From Gammaproteobacteria bacterium CG_4_10_14_0_2_um_filter_38_22 (GTDB taxonomy: Bacteria; Pseudomonadota; Gammaproteobacteria; Coxiellales; Coxiellaceae): 64,000 bases of DNA. The stretch lies in the NCBI GenBank assembly GCA_002793195.1, contig PFPT01000068.1:1-64000 (forward strand). Reading direction: 5' to 3'. Below, one piece after another: positions 19,532 to 28,698 of this stretch. The translations under genes were made by a program, and so were the position numbers. The first letter of the stretch is position 1. The number at the start of each line of letters is the position of its first letter. The notes below the pieces were generated by a model that did not search any database, had not been told where the DNA came from, and saw only the letters and a list, made by a program, of their open reading frames with translations.

Positions 19532-20249
19532 TTTTTTCAATCTCTTGTGCTAACTGTTTATCACCTGATTTAACGATTTTTCCACCTAACAATACGTGAA
19601 CAAAATCCGGCTCAACATAAGTTAATAAACGTTGGTAATGCGTAATTAATAAAATACCGCGCGATGCATCACGCAATGTGTTAACCCCTTTGGCAACCAT
19701 TTGCAATGCATCCACATCTAAACCTGAATCAGTTTCATCTAATACAGCCATTTTTGGCTGCAATAACATCATTTGCAAAATTTCATTTCGTTTTTTCTCA
19801 CCACCTGAAAATCCCGCATTCACTGAACGTTTTAAAAATTTCTCATCCATGCCCACTGCAGCTAAATGAGTTTTGACCAGCTGCATGAAATCAAATGCAT
19901 CCAATTCAGATTCACCGCGCGCCTTTCGAATGCTATTCAGCGCTGTTTTTAAAAAATAAGAATTATTCACACCTGGAATTTCAACAGGATATTGCATCCC
20001 CAGAAAAAACCCCATTACCGCTCGTTCCTCCGGTGTTAATGCAATAATATTTTTTCCAAAAAACAAAATGTCGCCTTGCGTTACAACATAACCATCGCGA
20101 CCTGCTAATACATTGGATAAAGTTGTTTTACCAGAACCATTTGGCCCCATGATGGCATGCACTTCACCAGCATGAATTGAAAGATTAATTCCTTTAAGAA
20201 TTTGCGTATCATGCACAGTTGCATGCAAATTTTTTATTTGTAACATCAT
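19512..20249 (-). CDS. sufC: Fe-S scaffold ATPase SufC
   Basis: This is a 245-residue ABC-type ATPase that drives conformational change of the SufBCD scaffold. Walker A is GPNGSGKTTLSN (about residue 35), the signature is FSGGEKKRNEI (about 150), and Walker B is MAVLDETDSGLDVDAL with the SufC-typical Glu-Thr-Asp. The H-loop is LLITHYQRLL. Two adjacent ATGs (20249, 20246) are possible starts. It is 63 bp after sufB and overlaps sufD by 20 bp. Confidence 0.97.
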   Translation of the reverse strand: MMLQIKNLHATVHDTQILKGINLSIHAGEVHAIMGPNGSGKTTLSNVLAGRDGYVVTQGDILFFGKNIIALTPEERAVMGFFLGMQYPVEIPGVNNSYFLKTALNSIRKARGESELDAFDFMQLVKTHLAAVGMDEKFLKRSVNAGFSGGEKKRNEILQMMLLQPKMAVLDETDSGLDVDALQMVAKGVNTLRDASRGILLITHYQRLLTYVEPDFVHVLLGGKIVKSGDKQLAQEIEKNGYGAL

Positions 20250-20312
20250 TCACTCGCTTCGTTTTTTGCGCTCACATTAGTGCATGCGCTTCTGAAAAAA
20301 TCTTTTAGTAAG

Positions 20313-21752
20313 CTATCCAACAGAACCCTCAAGACTCACTGCTAATAACTTCTGTGCTTCTACTGCAAACTCCATCGGCAACTCTTGAAACACCGTTTTG
20401 CAAAATCCATTCACAATCATAGAAACCGCATCTTCTTGCGAAATACCGCGCTGCCGGCAATAAAACAATTGGTCATCGCTGATTTTAGAAGTCGTTGCCT
20501 CATGTTCAATTTGTGCTGATGGATTTTTTACATCCAATGTTGGATAGGTATGTGCGCCACATTGATCTCCAATTAACAATGAATCACATTGACTATAATT
20601 TCTCGCGTTTTCAGCCATAGGCGATACACGTACCAAACCACGATAACTGTTTTGCGCCCGTCCCGCAGAAATGCCTTTAGAAATAATGGTGCTTTTGGTG
20701 TTTTTTCCTAAATGAATCATTTTCGTTCCTGTATCAGCCTGTTGAAAATGATTGGTTAATGCCACAGAATAAAACTCACCTACCGCATAATCACCACGTA
20801 AAACCACACTCGGATATTTCCACGTAATCGCCGAACCTGTTTCAATTTGCGTCCATGAAATTTTTGAATGATCCCCTAAGCAAGTGCCGCGTTTTGTTAC
20901 AAAGTTATAAATACCCCCCTTTCCATTTTCATCACCAGGGTACCAATTTTGCACTGTGGCATATTTTATCGTTGCGTTTTTATGCGCAACCAATTCAACG
21001 ACAGCAGCATGCAATTGATTTTCATCACGCATTGGTGCTGTACAACCTTCTAAATAACTGACATGCGCATCGTCATCAGCAATAATTAATGTGCGCTCAA
21101 ATTGTCCTGTATTTGCTGTATTAATACGAAAGTAAGTTGACAATTCCATTGGGCAGCGTACCCCTTTGGGGATATAGACAAATGACCCATCAGTAAATAC
21201 CGCTGAATTTAATGTTGCAAAAAAATTATCGCGATAAGGCACCACACTGCCTAAGTATTTTTCAATTAAATCAGGATGAGATTGGACAGCTTCTGAAAAA
21301 GAACAGAAAATAACACCGGCTTCTTTTAATTTTTCTTTAAATGTAGTTGCAACAGAAACGCTGTCAAAGACAGCATCTACTGCAACACCGGCTAATTTGG
21401 CACGTTCGTGCAAAGGCACACCCAGTTTTTCATACATCTCCAGTAACTTCGGATCCACTTCATCCAAACTTTTTAATAATTTTTTTGCTTTGGGTGCTGA
21501 ATAATAACTGATCGCCTGATAATCAATAGGCTCTATTTTTAAATGTGCCCAATTGGGTGCTGATAAAGTTAGCCAATGTCGGTAAGCTTGTAATCTAAAA
21601 TTCAATAAAAAAAGCGGTTCATTTTTTTTAGCGGAAATAAAACGAATCACCCCTTCATTTAAACCAGGGGGAACAGTCTCCATTTCAATATCTGTTGTAA
21701 ACCCGTATTGATAGGATTGCTTAATGGATTCATGAATCATTTTATTTGTCAT
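20313..21752 (-). CDS. sufB: Fe-S scaffold subunit SufB
   Basis: This is a 479-residue SufB of normal length. Landmarks are YKYGF-like [11 protein letters not shown] at the start, [30 protein letters not shown], the [10 protein letters not shown] motif and LFYCRQRGI, whose Cys corresponds to the SufB cluster/sulfur-acceptor Cys. It forms the scaffold with SufC and SufD. AGG precedes the ATG by 8 nt. It is the first structural gene after the Rrf2 regulator, 48 bp downstream. Confidence 0.97.
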   Translation of the reverse strand: MTNKMIHESIKQSYQYGFTTDIEMETVPPGLNEGVIRFISAKKNEPLFLLNFRLQAYRHWLTLSAPNWAHLKIEPIDYQAISYYSAPKAKKLLKSLDEVDPKLLEMYEKLGVPLHERAKLAGVAVDAVFDSVSVATTFKEKLKEAGVIFCSFSEAVQSHPDLIEKYLGSVVPYRDNFFATLNSAVFTDGSFVYIPKGVRCPMELSTYFRINTANTGQFERTLIIADDDAHVSYLEGCTAPMRDENQLHAAVVELVAHKNATIKYATVQNWYPGDENGKGGIYNFVTKRGTCLGDHSKISWTQIETGSAITWKYPSVVLRGDYAVGEFYSVALTNHFQQADTGTKMIHLGKNTKSTIISKGISAGRAQNSYRGLVRVSPMAENARNYSQCDSLLIGDQCGAHTYPTLDVKNPSAQIEHEATTSKISDDQLFYCRQRGISQEDAVSMIVNGFCKTVFQELPMEFAVEAQKLLAVSLEGSVG

Positions 21753-21800
21753 TATTTACCTATTCATTCAAATACACGACTCAAAAAAATAATTGGGGCA

Positions 21801-22208
21801 TCATAGTGAAGGCTTATTTTTCATCTCGCTCACTGGCATTGCTTCCAGCACAGCCAATATTTTTTTATTAATTTTCTGCCAATTACTTTGCTGCCCACAT
21901 ATCGCGTCACGCGCGCAATCATACGCTGTTTTACAGCATTCTGTCATCGCTGGTTTCCCATCAATTGCAGTAATCAATTCAGCTAAACTGATCTTTTCAG
22001 CATTTTTCGCTAATTGATAACCCCCTTTAGGGCCTTGCGATGAAACCAACAAATCTGACTCTGCCAATTTTTTTAAAATTTTACTGACAGTGGGCTCTGG
22101 AATCAGAGTTTTTTTGGCTATTTTTGCAGCACTTGCACACGTTGTCTCAGACATTAACGCATGTACAATATGAATGGCGTAATCCGCTAATTTTGAAATC
22201 TTAATCAT
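21801..22208 (-). CDS. Rrf2-family SUF operon regulator
   Basis: This is a 135-residue winged-helix regulator of the Rrf2/IscR family, of the type found at the head of suf operons. The HTH lies in the first 70 residues (LADYAIHIVHAL, EPTVSKILKKLAESDLL, GPKGGYQLA). Three Cys occur as C-x5-C-x5-C within ECCKTAYDCARDAICG, the IscR cluster-ligand spacing; the IscR His ligand position is occupied by Gln. A perfect 8-bp-arm palindrome lies 6 bp upstream of its ATG, the likely autoregulatory operator. It probably senses Fe-S status and represses the whole suf array. Confidence 0.92.
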   Translation of the reverse strand: MIKISKLADYAIHIVHALMSETTCASAAKIAKKTLIPEPTVSKILKKLAESDLLVSSQGPKGGYQLAKNAEKISLAELITAIDGKPAMTECCKTAYDCARDAICGQQSNWQKINKKILAVLEAMPVSEMKNKPSL

Positions 22209-22213
22209 GCGCG

Positions 22214-22236
22214 TATAGTACCATAACAGTACTATA
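22214..22236. promoter_or_regulatory. Candidate Rrf2 operator, TATAGTAC-N7-GTACTATA
   Basis: This is a perfect inverted repeat with 8-bp arms and a 7-bp spacer, between the divergent Rrf2 regulator (starting 22208) and the cation-efflux gene (starting 22272). Its 23-bp length and ATA...TAT ends resemble IscR type 1 sites. On the minus strand TTGTCA-16-TACTAT overlaps it, a plausible suf promoter that repressor binding would block. Confidence 0.7.
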
Positions 22237-22271
22237 TGACAAGCCTATAAAATCAGATAAAATAGCAAGCT

Positions 22272-23408
22272 ATGCAAAATAACATCAAAGAAAAAACCAT
22301 TCTCATTGTTTCGCTGATAAACGCTGGCATTAATGCGTTATTAGCCATTATGAAAATTGTTATTGGAAAAATAGGTTATTCTCAAGCCTTAATTGCTGAC
22401 GGCATTCATTCACTATCTGATTTGGTTAGCGACGCATTGGTATTTATTGCTGCACGCGCCAGCATCCAACATCCTGACAAAGAACATCCTTATGGTCATC
22501 AACGCATTGAAACCATTACCACCATTATTATTGGTCTCATTTTATTTTTTGTTGCTGCCGCTATTTTTGACGAAGCCATCATGCGGCTGTTACACCATGA
22601 TTTTTTAAAACCAACCTTTTCCGTTGTCGTTGTTGCAGTTATTTCTATCATTGCGAATGAATGGTTATTTCATTACTCAAAAAAACAAGGCGACAAAATA
22701 AAATCTAATTTATTAATCAGCAATGCATGGCACAAACGCAGTGATGTTTTAGTCTCTGTTATCGTTTTACTCAGTGTCATTGGCAGCATGATTGGTTGGT
22801 CTTGGTTAGATGCCATTGGCGCAATGATTATTGCGATACTCATTATTAAAATGGCTGTTCAAATGATTTGGCACTCCACACAAGAATTAATTGATCATGG
22901 TGTTGATGAAGCCACACTGGAAAGAATCAAAAAAACCATTAAGCAAGTTCCAGGAGTACGCTCTATTCATCAGCTGCGCACGCGCATGCATGGACAATCT
23001 ATTTTAATTGATTTGCATATTATTGTAGATCCTTTTATCAGCGTATCCGAAGGACATCATATCGGTGAAGAAGTGCATTTAAAATTATTGCAAAATATCA
23101 AAAATTTAAACGATGTTACAGTCCACATTGACCCAGAAGATGATGAAGTGGCACGTCCATCACTGCATCTACCCAATCGCGAAGCGGTTAAAAAAATATT
23201 AGCCAAACGCTGGGAAAACTTGCCAGGTTATGCGTCTATAAAAAAAATGACATTGCATTATCTTGAAGGTTATTTATATATTGAAATTTATTTATCACAA
23301 AATGAAGCGACACAAATATCAGCTGATACTTTGCTCGCACAATACCAATCCAGCATCAAAGACATCACGTATATTGCAAGCGTTGTAATACATTTTATGC
23401 CAAAATGA
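22272..23408 (+). CDS. Cation diffusion facilitator (FieF/MamB-like)
   Basis: This is a 378-residue CDF-family efflux protein with about six membrane segments in the first 210 residues and a cytoplasmic ferredoxin-like domain after it. Metal-site residues are visible as ADGIHSLSDLVSD in TM2 and WHKRSDV in TM5, giving the Asp-Asp-His-Asp set of Fe2+/Zn2+ exporters. The C-terminal part (about 290-378) is longer than in FieF (about 300 residues) and may be an extra regulatory domain. It is divergent from the suf operon and shares the palindromic operator region, suggesting iron-linked control. The substrate (Fe, Zn or Mn) is not decided by sequence. Confidence 0.87.
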   Translation: MQNNIKEKTILIVSLINAGINALLAIMKIVIGKIGYSQALIADGIHSLSDLVSDALVFIAARASIQHPDKEHPYGHQRIETITTIIIGLILFFVAAAIFDEAIMRLLHHDFLKPTFSVVVVAVISIIANEWLFHYSKKQGDKIKSNLLISNAWHKRSDVLVSVIVLLSVIGSMIGWSWLDAIGAMIIAILIIKMAVQMIWHSTQELIDHGVDEATLERIKKTIKQVPGVRSIHQLRTRMHGQSILIDLHIIVDPFISVSEGHHIGEEVHLKLLQNIKNLNDVTVHIDPEDDEVARPSLHLPNREAVKKILAKRWENLPGYASIKKMTLHYLEGYLYIEIYLSQNEATQISADTLLAQYQSSIKDITYIASVVIHFMPK

Positions 23409-23435
23409 ACGCAGACCAATAACGGATAATGCATT

Positions 23436-24797
23436 ATGCAAAATCAAACTTATCTTTTTTATGACATTGAAACCACTGGTTTAAATAAATGCTTTGATCA
23501 AGTGCTGCAATTTGCAGCCATTCGCACAGACAAACAACTTGTGGAATTGGAACGACATGACATTCAAATCCGCTTAAATCCAGATGTTGTGCCATCGCCT
23601 TTTGCTGCTATAACCCATCGCATTCCCATTTCAGATTATGCACAAGGCTTGCTTGAAGTCGAGGCGATGCAAAAAATTCACACTCTGCTAAACACACCCA
23701 ACACAATTAGCGTTGGTTATAATTCGCTTGGATTTGATGACGAATTTTTACGATTTTCTTTTTATCGCAATCTACTCTCACCTTACACACATCAATATGC
23801 CAATGGATGTGGACGCATGGATATTTATCCCATTGTGATACTTTATTATTTATTTAAAAATGATACGTTGCTCTGGCCAAATGGGAATTTAAAATTAGAA
23901 AACATCAATCATTGCAATCAACTATTTAATGGGCAAGCACACAACGCAATGGTCGATGTGGAAGTCACGTTAGCGCTTGCGAAAAAATTATCTCAAGACC
24001 CAGCAATGTGGTGCTTTTCTGTTGATTGTTTTTACAAACCCAGCGATGAAGCACGCATTGCCTCATCTGACAAAATAGGATTGATGGTTTATGGAAAGAT
24101 AGGATCCGCTGCGAATTACATTGTGCCTGTGCTGCATGTAGGACAACACCAACATTATAAAAATCAATCTCTTTGGTTGCGATTAGACGAACCTAATTTA
24201 ATGAACACCACTGAAAAAAATATTTTAAAAACAACCAAGCTATTTCGAAAACGCTTTGGCGAACCTCCTATTTTCTTACCCATTAAAGAACGCTACTTAA
24301 ATTTATTATCCGATGACAGAAAAAAAATATTTGAAAGCAATAAAGCATGGGCTGAAAATAATCCCCTTGTCATAAAATCAATCAGTGCTTTTTATCAAAA
24401 TGAAAAATACCCTGAAGTACCCGAGCGTGATATTGATGCTGCACTCTACGATATTGGATTTTCAAAACCCTATGAAGAAAAACTATTCCATCAATTTCTT
24501 AGCGCATCACCAGAAAAAAAATATACGATTGCTGCACAATTTCCCAGCCCCATTCGAAAAATGCAAGCTATGCGCATTTTGGGACGCTATTTTCAAAATC
24601 AATTGCCTGATCCTGAAAAAATAATATTCCAGCATTATCTACAATCTAACCCAATTGATTTTCGCGGACAAAAAAAATTAACCCGGGCAGCTGCGTTACT
24701 CGAAATCAATGAAATAGAAGCTAAAAATACATTGGATGACGAACAAAAAAAATTGCTCGCTGGATTAAAAAAATTAATTAATGAAAAGCAGACATAG
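23436..24797 (+). CDS. sbcB: Exodeoxyribonuclease I
   Basis: This is a 453-residue DEDDh 3'-5' single-strand DNA exonuclease. The exonuclease motifs are FYDIETTGLN (first Asp/Glu, residue 10), YNSLGFDDEFLR (second Asp, about 105) and HNAMVDVEVTLAL (His and Asp, about 180). The middle SH3-like and C-terminal helical ExoI domains are present (for example KRFGEPPIFLP), giving a length near E. coli SbcB (475). It acts in mismatch repair and recombination. It starts 27 bp after the cation exporter and may be cotranscribed. Confidence 0.93.
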   Translation: MQNQTYLFYDIETTGLNKCFDQVLQFAAIRTDKQLVELERHDIQIRLNPDVVPSPFAAITHRIPISDYAQGLLEVEAMQKIHTLLNTPNTISVGYNSLGFDDEFLRFSFYRNLLSPYTHQYANGCGRMDIYPIVILYYLFKNDTLLWPNGNLKLENINHCNQLFNGQAHNAMVDVEVTLALAKKLSQDPAMWCFSVDCFYKPSDEARIASSDKIGLMVYGKIGSAANYIVPVLHVGQHQHYKNQSLWLRLDEPNLMNTTEKNILKTTKLFRKRFGEPPIFLPIKERYLNLLSDDRKKIFESNKAWAENNPLVIKSISAFYQNEKYPEVPERDIDAALYDIGFSKPYEEKLFHQFLSASPEKKYTIAAQFPSPIRKMQAMRILGRYFQNQLPDPEKIIFQHYLQSNPIDFRGQKKLTRAAALLEINEIEAKNTLDDEQKKLLAGLKKLINEKQT

Positions 24798-24856
24798 CGT
24801 TAAGCTTGAGCATGAAAATATCAACCTAAATCAATAAATCCATACTCACACTCCCG

Positions 24857-25225
24857 CTATTTCTTTGGAGCATCCGCTGTAGCAGTTGCAGCTGTATCTG
24901 CAGTAGGTCCGGGTGTTGCAGAAACCACTGGCGCACCTGATTTTTGCACTTCAGCTTGCACTTGCTTGATTTCCGCCGTCAGTTGCATTTGTATCTGATT
25001 CATTTCTGTTTGCATATGCGCAAACTGTTGCTGCACTTGTGTTTGTAGATTGCTGATCGCCGTCTGCGTAGTCACCTGTTGTTGCGCCAATGCAGTATGC
25101 ATTTCGGTTTGCACGCTTTCAATTTGTTTTTGCAAAGTATCAATAGCTGCTTGGCTTGAATCAGCCGCCAACGTAGATACACAAAAAGCGAAACCCATCA
25201 CAGCAATGACATATTTAAATTTCAT
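24857..25225 (-). CDS. Small periplasmic coiled-coil protein
   Basis: This is a 122-residue protein with a signal peptide (MKFKYVIAVMGFAFCVSTLAA). A helical, Gln-rich heptad segment of about 65 residues (IDTLQKQIESVQTEM, QVQQQFAHMQTEM) follows, then an Ala/Thr/Pro tail ending in Lys-Lys. No Cys lipobox is placed for lipidation. GGAG lies 5 nt before the ATG. It begins 10 bp after the APC transporter on the same strand. Function is unknown; a periplasmic trimeric coiled coil is likely from the pattern. Confidence 0.65.
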   Translation of the reverse strand: MKFKYVIAVMGFAFCVSTLAADSSQAAIDTLQKQIESVQTEMHTALAQQQVTTQTAISNLQTQVQQQFAHMQTEMNQIQMQLTAEIKQVQAEVQKSGAPVVSATPGPTADTAATATADAPKK

Positions 25226-25235
25226 AAGCACTCCG

Positions 25236-26642
25236 TTATCCATTATTTCTTATCCGCTTTTCAGTATATCTTGTCATAACAATAAATAAAAATGGCACCA
25301 AACATCCCGCCACGACACCCGCTGAAAGAATCACTTCATAGGTTGCAAAACTACCCACTCTAATTTGCGCTGGAGGAAAAAAACCAATGACCACACCGAC
25401 CAACGATGTAAACAAACCCAGCAAACACGTCACCCACAAACCCGTTTTACCGCCAGGAATAGAAAAAGCCCGTTTTTTAGCAGGGAATTTATAACGCAAC
25501 ACTATCGCTGCTGGAAACATAACCACATAAACTAATAAAGCCAAAATCGCCGTAATATCAGATAACACCCAAAAGGCACTGCTCACTGATGGCATTAAAA
25601 TAAACGCAGCACACATTACGGTAAAAATAACCCCTTGCAGCAATAAAATACGCACGGGCGTATTATTATGGGATATTTTTCCAAGTGATGGCGGCAGCGA
25701 ACCATCCTGACAAGCAGCCAACATCCCTTTGCTGGGCCCCAACATCCAAGCAGCAGCACCACCCATCGCGCCCAGAATCAACATAATTGCCAAAACAGGC
25801 ATAAACCACATCATATGAAACTTTTGAAAAAACAATTCAAACGCTTCTAATAAACCCGATACAATATTTAATTGGTGCGCAGGTAATACAATTGAAATCG
25901 CAAGCGACCCCAAGACCAATGTTGTCATAATAATTAAAATAGAATAATAAACAGCACGCGGATAATCACGCTGTGGATTTTGAACTTCTCTGGCATGCGA
26001 TGCTGACATTTCCATTCCAACCAAACTGAATAAAATAGTAATAAACAAAACCAAATTATCAATATGTTTTAAATTTGGGAAAAAAGCCTTTTCTGAAAAA
26101 ATAATATGAATGGGTTTTCCCAATCCAATCCAAAAAATACCCAACACCACAATGAATAACATGGGGATAATGGTACCCAAGACTGCAGAAAAACTACTCA
26201 CCCAACTGGCAATTCGCATACCCATGCAATTTACCCACGTACAACCCCAAAAGATAATCATGACCACGCTCAACATATAATACTTATCATGCGACAAAGC
26301 CGGATTGATCATGTATGAAATAGAAACAGCAATAAAAGACATAATGGTGGGATACCAAGCAATATTATAAAACCATTGCAGCCAAATGGTGAGCAATCCA
26401 ATTTCTTTTCCAAATGCTTCTCGCACCCACACATACAAACCTCCTGTTTCTGGCCAAGCGGTTGCTAATTCTGCAGATACCAATGACACCGGGATAAAAA
26501 AAGTAATTGCGGCTAATAAGTAATAGAACACAGCGGAAAAACCATATTCAGCACTGAATGGCAGACCACGCAAACTATCGATGGCGATTACGTTAATGGC
26601 GACAAGACTTAAAATAGTTAAAGGTTTTTTGACATTGTTCAT
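25236..26642 (-). CDS. APC-family amino acid antiporter (GadC-like)
   Basis: This is a 468-residue integral membrane protein with about 12 hydrophobic segments. The N-terminal region (NVIAIDSLRGLPFSAEYG) and WPETGGLYVWVREAFG place it in the APC superfamily, nearest the glutamate:GABA antiporter group, which imports an amino acid in exchange for its decarboxylated product or a related amino acid. Intracellular Legionellales carry many such transporters and feed on host amino acids. The actual substrate cannot be read from sequence. It is followed by the small coiled-coil gene. Confidence 0.85.
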   Translation of the reverse strand: MNNVKKPLTILSLVAINVIAIDSLRGLPFSAEYGFSAVFYYLLAAITFFIPVSLVSAELATAWPETGGLYVWVREAFGKEIGLLTIWLQWFYNIAWYPTIMSFIAVSISYMINPALSHDKYYMLSVVMIIFWGCTWVNCMGMRIASWVSSFSAVLGTIIPMLFIVVLGIFWIGLGKPIHIIFSEKAFFPNLKHIDNLVLFITILFSLVGMEMSASHAREVQNPQRDYPRAVYYSILIIMTTLVLGSLAISIVLPAHQLNIVSGLLEAFELFFQKFHMMWFMPVLAIMLILGAMGGAAAWMLGPSKGMLAACQDGSLPPSLGKISHNNTPVRILLLQGVIFTVMCAAFILMPSVSSAFWVLSDITAILALLVYVVMFPAAIVLRYKFPAKKRAFSIPGGKTGLWVTCLLGLFTSLVGVVIGFFPPAQIRVGSFATYEVILSAGVVAGCLVPFLFIVMTRYTEKRIRNNG

Positions 26643-26739
26643 GCTGTTCTCACTCTACGTAAATAATTTGCTTTGCAAATTGCGCTCACACTATCAGATG
26701 AGCTGATAAGGGATAATATAACAAAAATGGAGGTGATCA

Positions 26740-27375
26740 TTATTTGTGGTTGTACACCACATGACGCACATAGTGTGGATGGGCATTTTCTGGAGAAATA
26801 AGCTCATTATCACGATATTTTTGATTGGCGATGGTTAACATGGCTTTCGCTTCCGGATAAGTATCATCTGAAAAAATATTTCCAGCGAAGGCGAATCCTA
26901 ACTTAGCCAACGAATCCTTGTCAATTTCTTCCAGTGTACATAATGCATCGGCTTGTTGTGGCTGCATCACGCCAGTTTCATCACAGACATAGGAACCCCA
27001 ATATACTTCGTTCATACGCGCATCCCAACCAGCGATAATTTTTGAGACAGGCTTTTTTTCATGCGCTGTTTGTGCAATAACTTGTAGTGTTGAAATAGGA
27101 ATAACTGGTAATTGCAAACCAAATGCCAAACCTTGCGCCATGCCAGTTGCCAAACGCACCCCCATAAAACTACCTGGACCTGATCCAAACGCAATCGCAT
27201 GTATTGCTGACAACGCTATATTGGCTTCATCTAGCAACGCCTGAATCATCGGCAACATTTTTTTTGCATGCATCTGCGGCGCAATCACATGCTGCGAAAA
27301 TAGTTTTTCACCCACTTGCAATGCCACTGTGCATGCCTGTGTTGCGGTATCAAATGCCAAGATATTTTTTTTCAT
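26740..27375 (-). CDS. tsaB: tRNA threonylcarbamoyladenosine protein TsaB
   Basis: This is a 211-residue ASKHA-fold protein that partners TsaD/TsaE in making t6A at position 37 of ANN-decoding tRNAs. Diagnostic motifs are ILAFDTATQACTVAL at the N-terminus, GSGPGSFMGVRLATGMAQGLA (about 65-85) and AGWDARMNEVYWG (about 117). The gene is divergent from pabB with only 24 bp between the start codons, so their promoters must overlap coding sequence. Confidence 0.94.
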   Translation of the reverse strand: MKKNILAFDTATQACTVALQVGEKLFSQHVIAPQMHAKKMLPMIQALLDEANIALSAIHAIAFGSGPGSFMGVRLATGMAQGLAFGLQLPVIPISTLQVIAQTAHEKKPVSKIIAGWDARMNEVYWGSYVCDETGVMQPQQADALCTLEEIDKDSLAKLGFAFAGNIFSDDTYPEAKAMLTIANQKYRDNELISPENAHPHYVRHVVYNHK

Positions 27376-27399
27376 GGAAATTATGCTACCTTACGCATC

Positions 27400-28698
27400 A
27401 TGCAGACACAAACACTACCGTATCAAAAAAATTCAGTTGCACTTTTTGAACAGGTCGCACATCTCCCTTTTGCGGTTTTTCTTGATGGCGGTGGATCAAC
27501 ACAAACAGCCAGCCGATACGATATTATTTCTGCTGATCCGTTAAGCATACTAGAGAATACAGACGACATTTTTTCACGCATCCAACAAGCAGTCAGCCAA
27601 CTGAAAAAAAAAGACCATCCACATCAACCGAGTCCATTGCCTTTTACCGTTGGCGCAATTGGCTATATTGGTTACGATTTAGCGCGAACACAAGAAAAAA
27701 TACCTGCTGTTGCAATTGACGATATTGCAATACCCACGACAATTGTAGGTATTTATAATTGGAGCATTGTCGTTGATCATGTTGCACAAAAAACTTTTTT
27801 AACCACACTGAATTTATCAGTGCAAAAAAAAATACAAACGTTATTGAAAAAAAAACCAGCACTGCAAAAACCATTTTCGATCATCCAAAAATTTAAATCT
27901 AATATGTCAAAAAGCGATTATAAAAAGGCTTTTGATACTATCAAAAAAAATATTATGGCGGGTAATTGTTATCAAGTGAATTTAGCACAGCGATTTTCAG
28001 CTACATTTAGCGGATCACCTTGGAATGCCTACAAAATGGCACGTGAAAAAAATCCAGCGCCTTACTCTGCTTTTTTTTCACTGATGCATGGCGCTATTTT
28101 AAGTTTTTCACCAGAGCGCTTTTTAAAAGTCAAAAATGGCATTGTTGAAACCAAACCAATTAAAGGCACCGCCAAACGGTTTTCAAATACTAAGCAAGAT
28201 AAAAAAGCCGCAGACAATCTATTAAAAAGCGAAAAAGATCGCGCAGAAAACGTAATGATTGTCGATTTATTACGAAATGATTTATCACGTACGTGCGCAG
28301 ATGTCACAGTACAACACTTATGCGCATTAGAAAGTTTTTCAAATGTGCATCACTTAGTCAGCACCATCACAGGAAAACTATCACCTAATAAATCACCCTT
28401 GGATTTATTGCAATCCTGTTTTCCTGGCGGATCTATTACTGGCGCACCCAAAATTGCTGCGATGAAAATCATTGAATCTATCGAACCACATCGACGATCA
28501 GCTTATTGTGGCACAATTTTTTATGCTGATATTTTAAATCAATTCGATAGCAATATTTTAATTCGTACCGCTATATGCGATCAAAACAAAATACATTGCT
28601 ATGCAGGTGGTGGCATTGTATTTGATTCAGATTGTGAATCAGAATATAGCGAAACACTTTTCAAAATAGAAAAAATAATTAGCGCGCTACAAAATTAA
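27400..28698 (+). CDS. pabB: Aminodeoxychorismate synthase component I
   Basis: This is a 432-residue chorismate-binding enzyme that, with PabA glutamine amidotransferase, makes 4-amino-4-deoxychorismate for folate. PIKGTAKR (about 255) carries the catalytic Lys that separates PabB from anthranilate synthase TrpE (PIAGT). Also visible are MIVDLLRNDLSRTC, FPGGSITGAPKIAAM, CGTIFY and CYAGGGIVFDSD. No fused lyase domain is present. The ATG at 27400 gives the normal N-terminus; a longer in-frame start at 27316 would overlap tsaB. The stop overlaps that of the convergent PilX-like gene by 4 bp. Confidence 0.93.
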   Translation: MQTQTLPYQKNSVALFEQVAHLPFAVFLDGGGSTQTASRYDIISADPLSILENTDDIFSRIQQAVSQLKKKDHPHQPSPLPFTVGAIGYIGYDLARTQEKIPAVAIDDIAIPTTIVGIYNWSIVVDHVAQKTFLTTLNLSVQKKIQTLLKKKPALQKPFSIIQKFKSNMSKSDYKKAFDTIKKNIMAGNCYQVNLAQRFSATFSGSPWNAYKMAREKNPAPYSAFFSLMHGAILSFSPERFLKVKNGIVETKPIKGTAKRFSNTKQDKKAADNLLKSEKDRAENVMIVDLLRNDLSRTCADVTVQHLCALESFSNVHHLVSTITGKLSPNKSPLDLLQSCFPGGSITGAPKIAAMKIIESIEPHRRSAYCGTIFYADILNQFDSNILIRTAICDQNKIHCYAGGGIVFDSDCESEYSETLFKIEKIISALQN

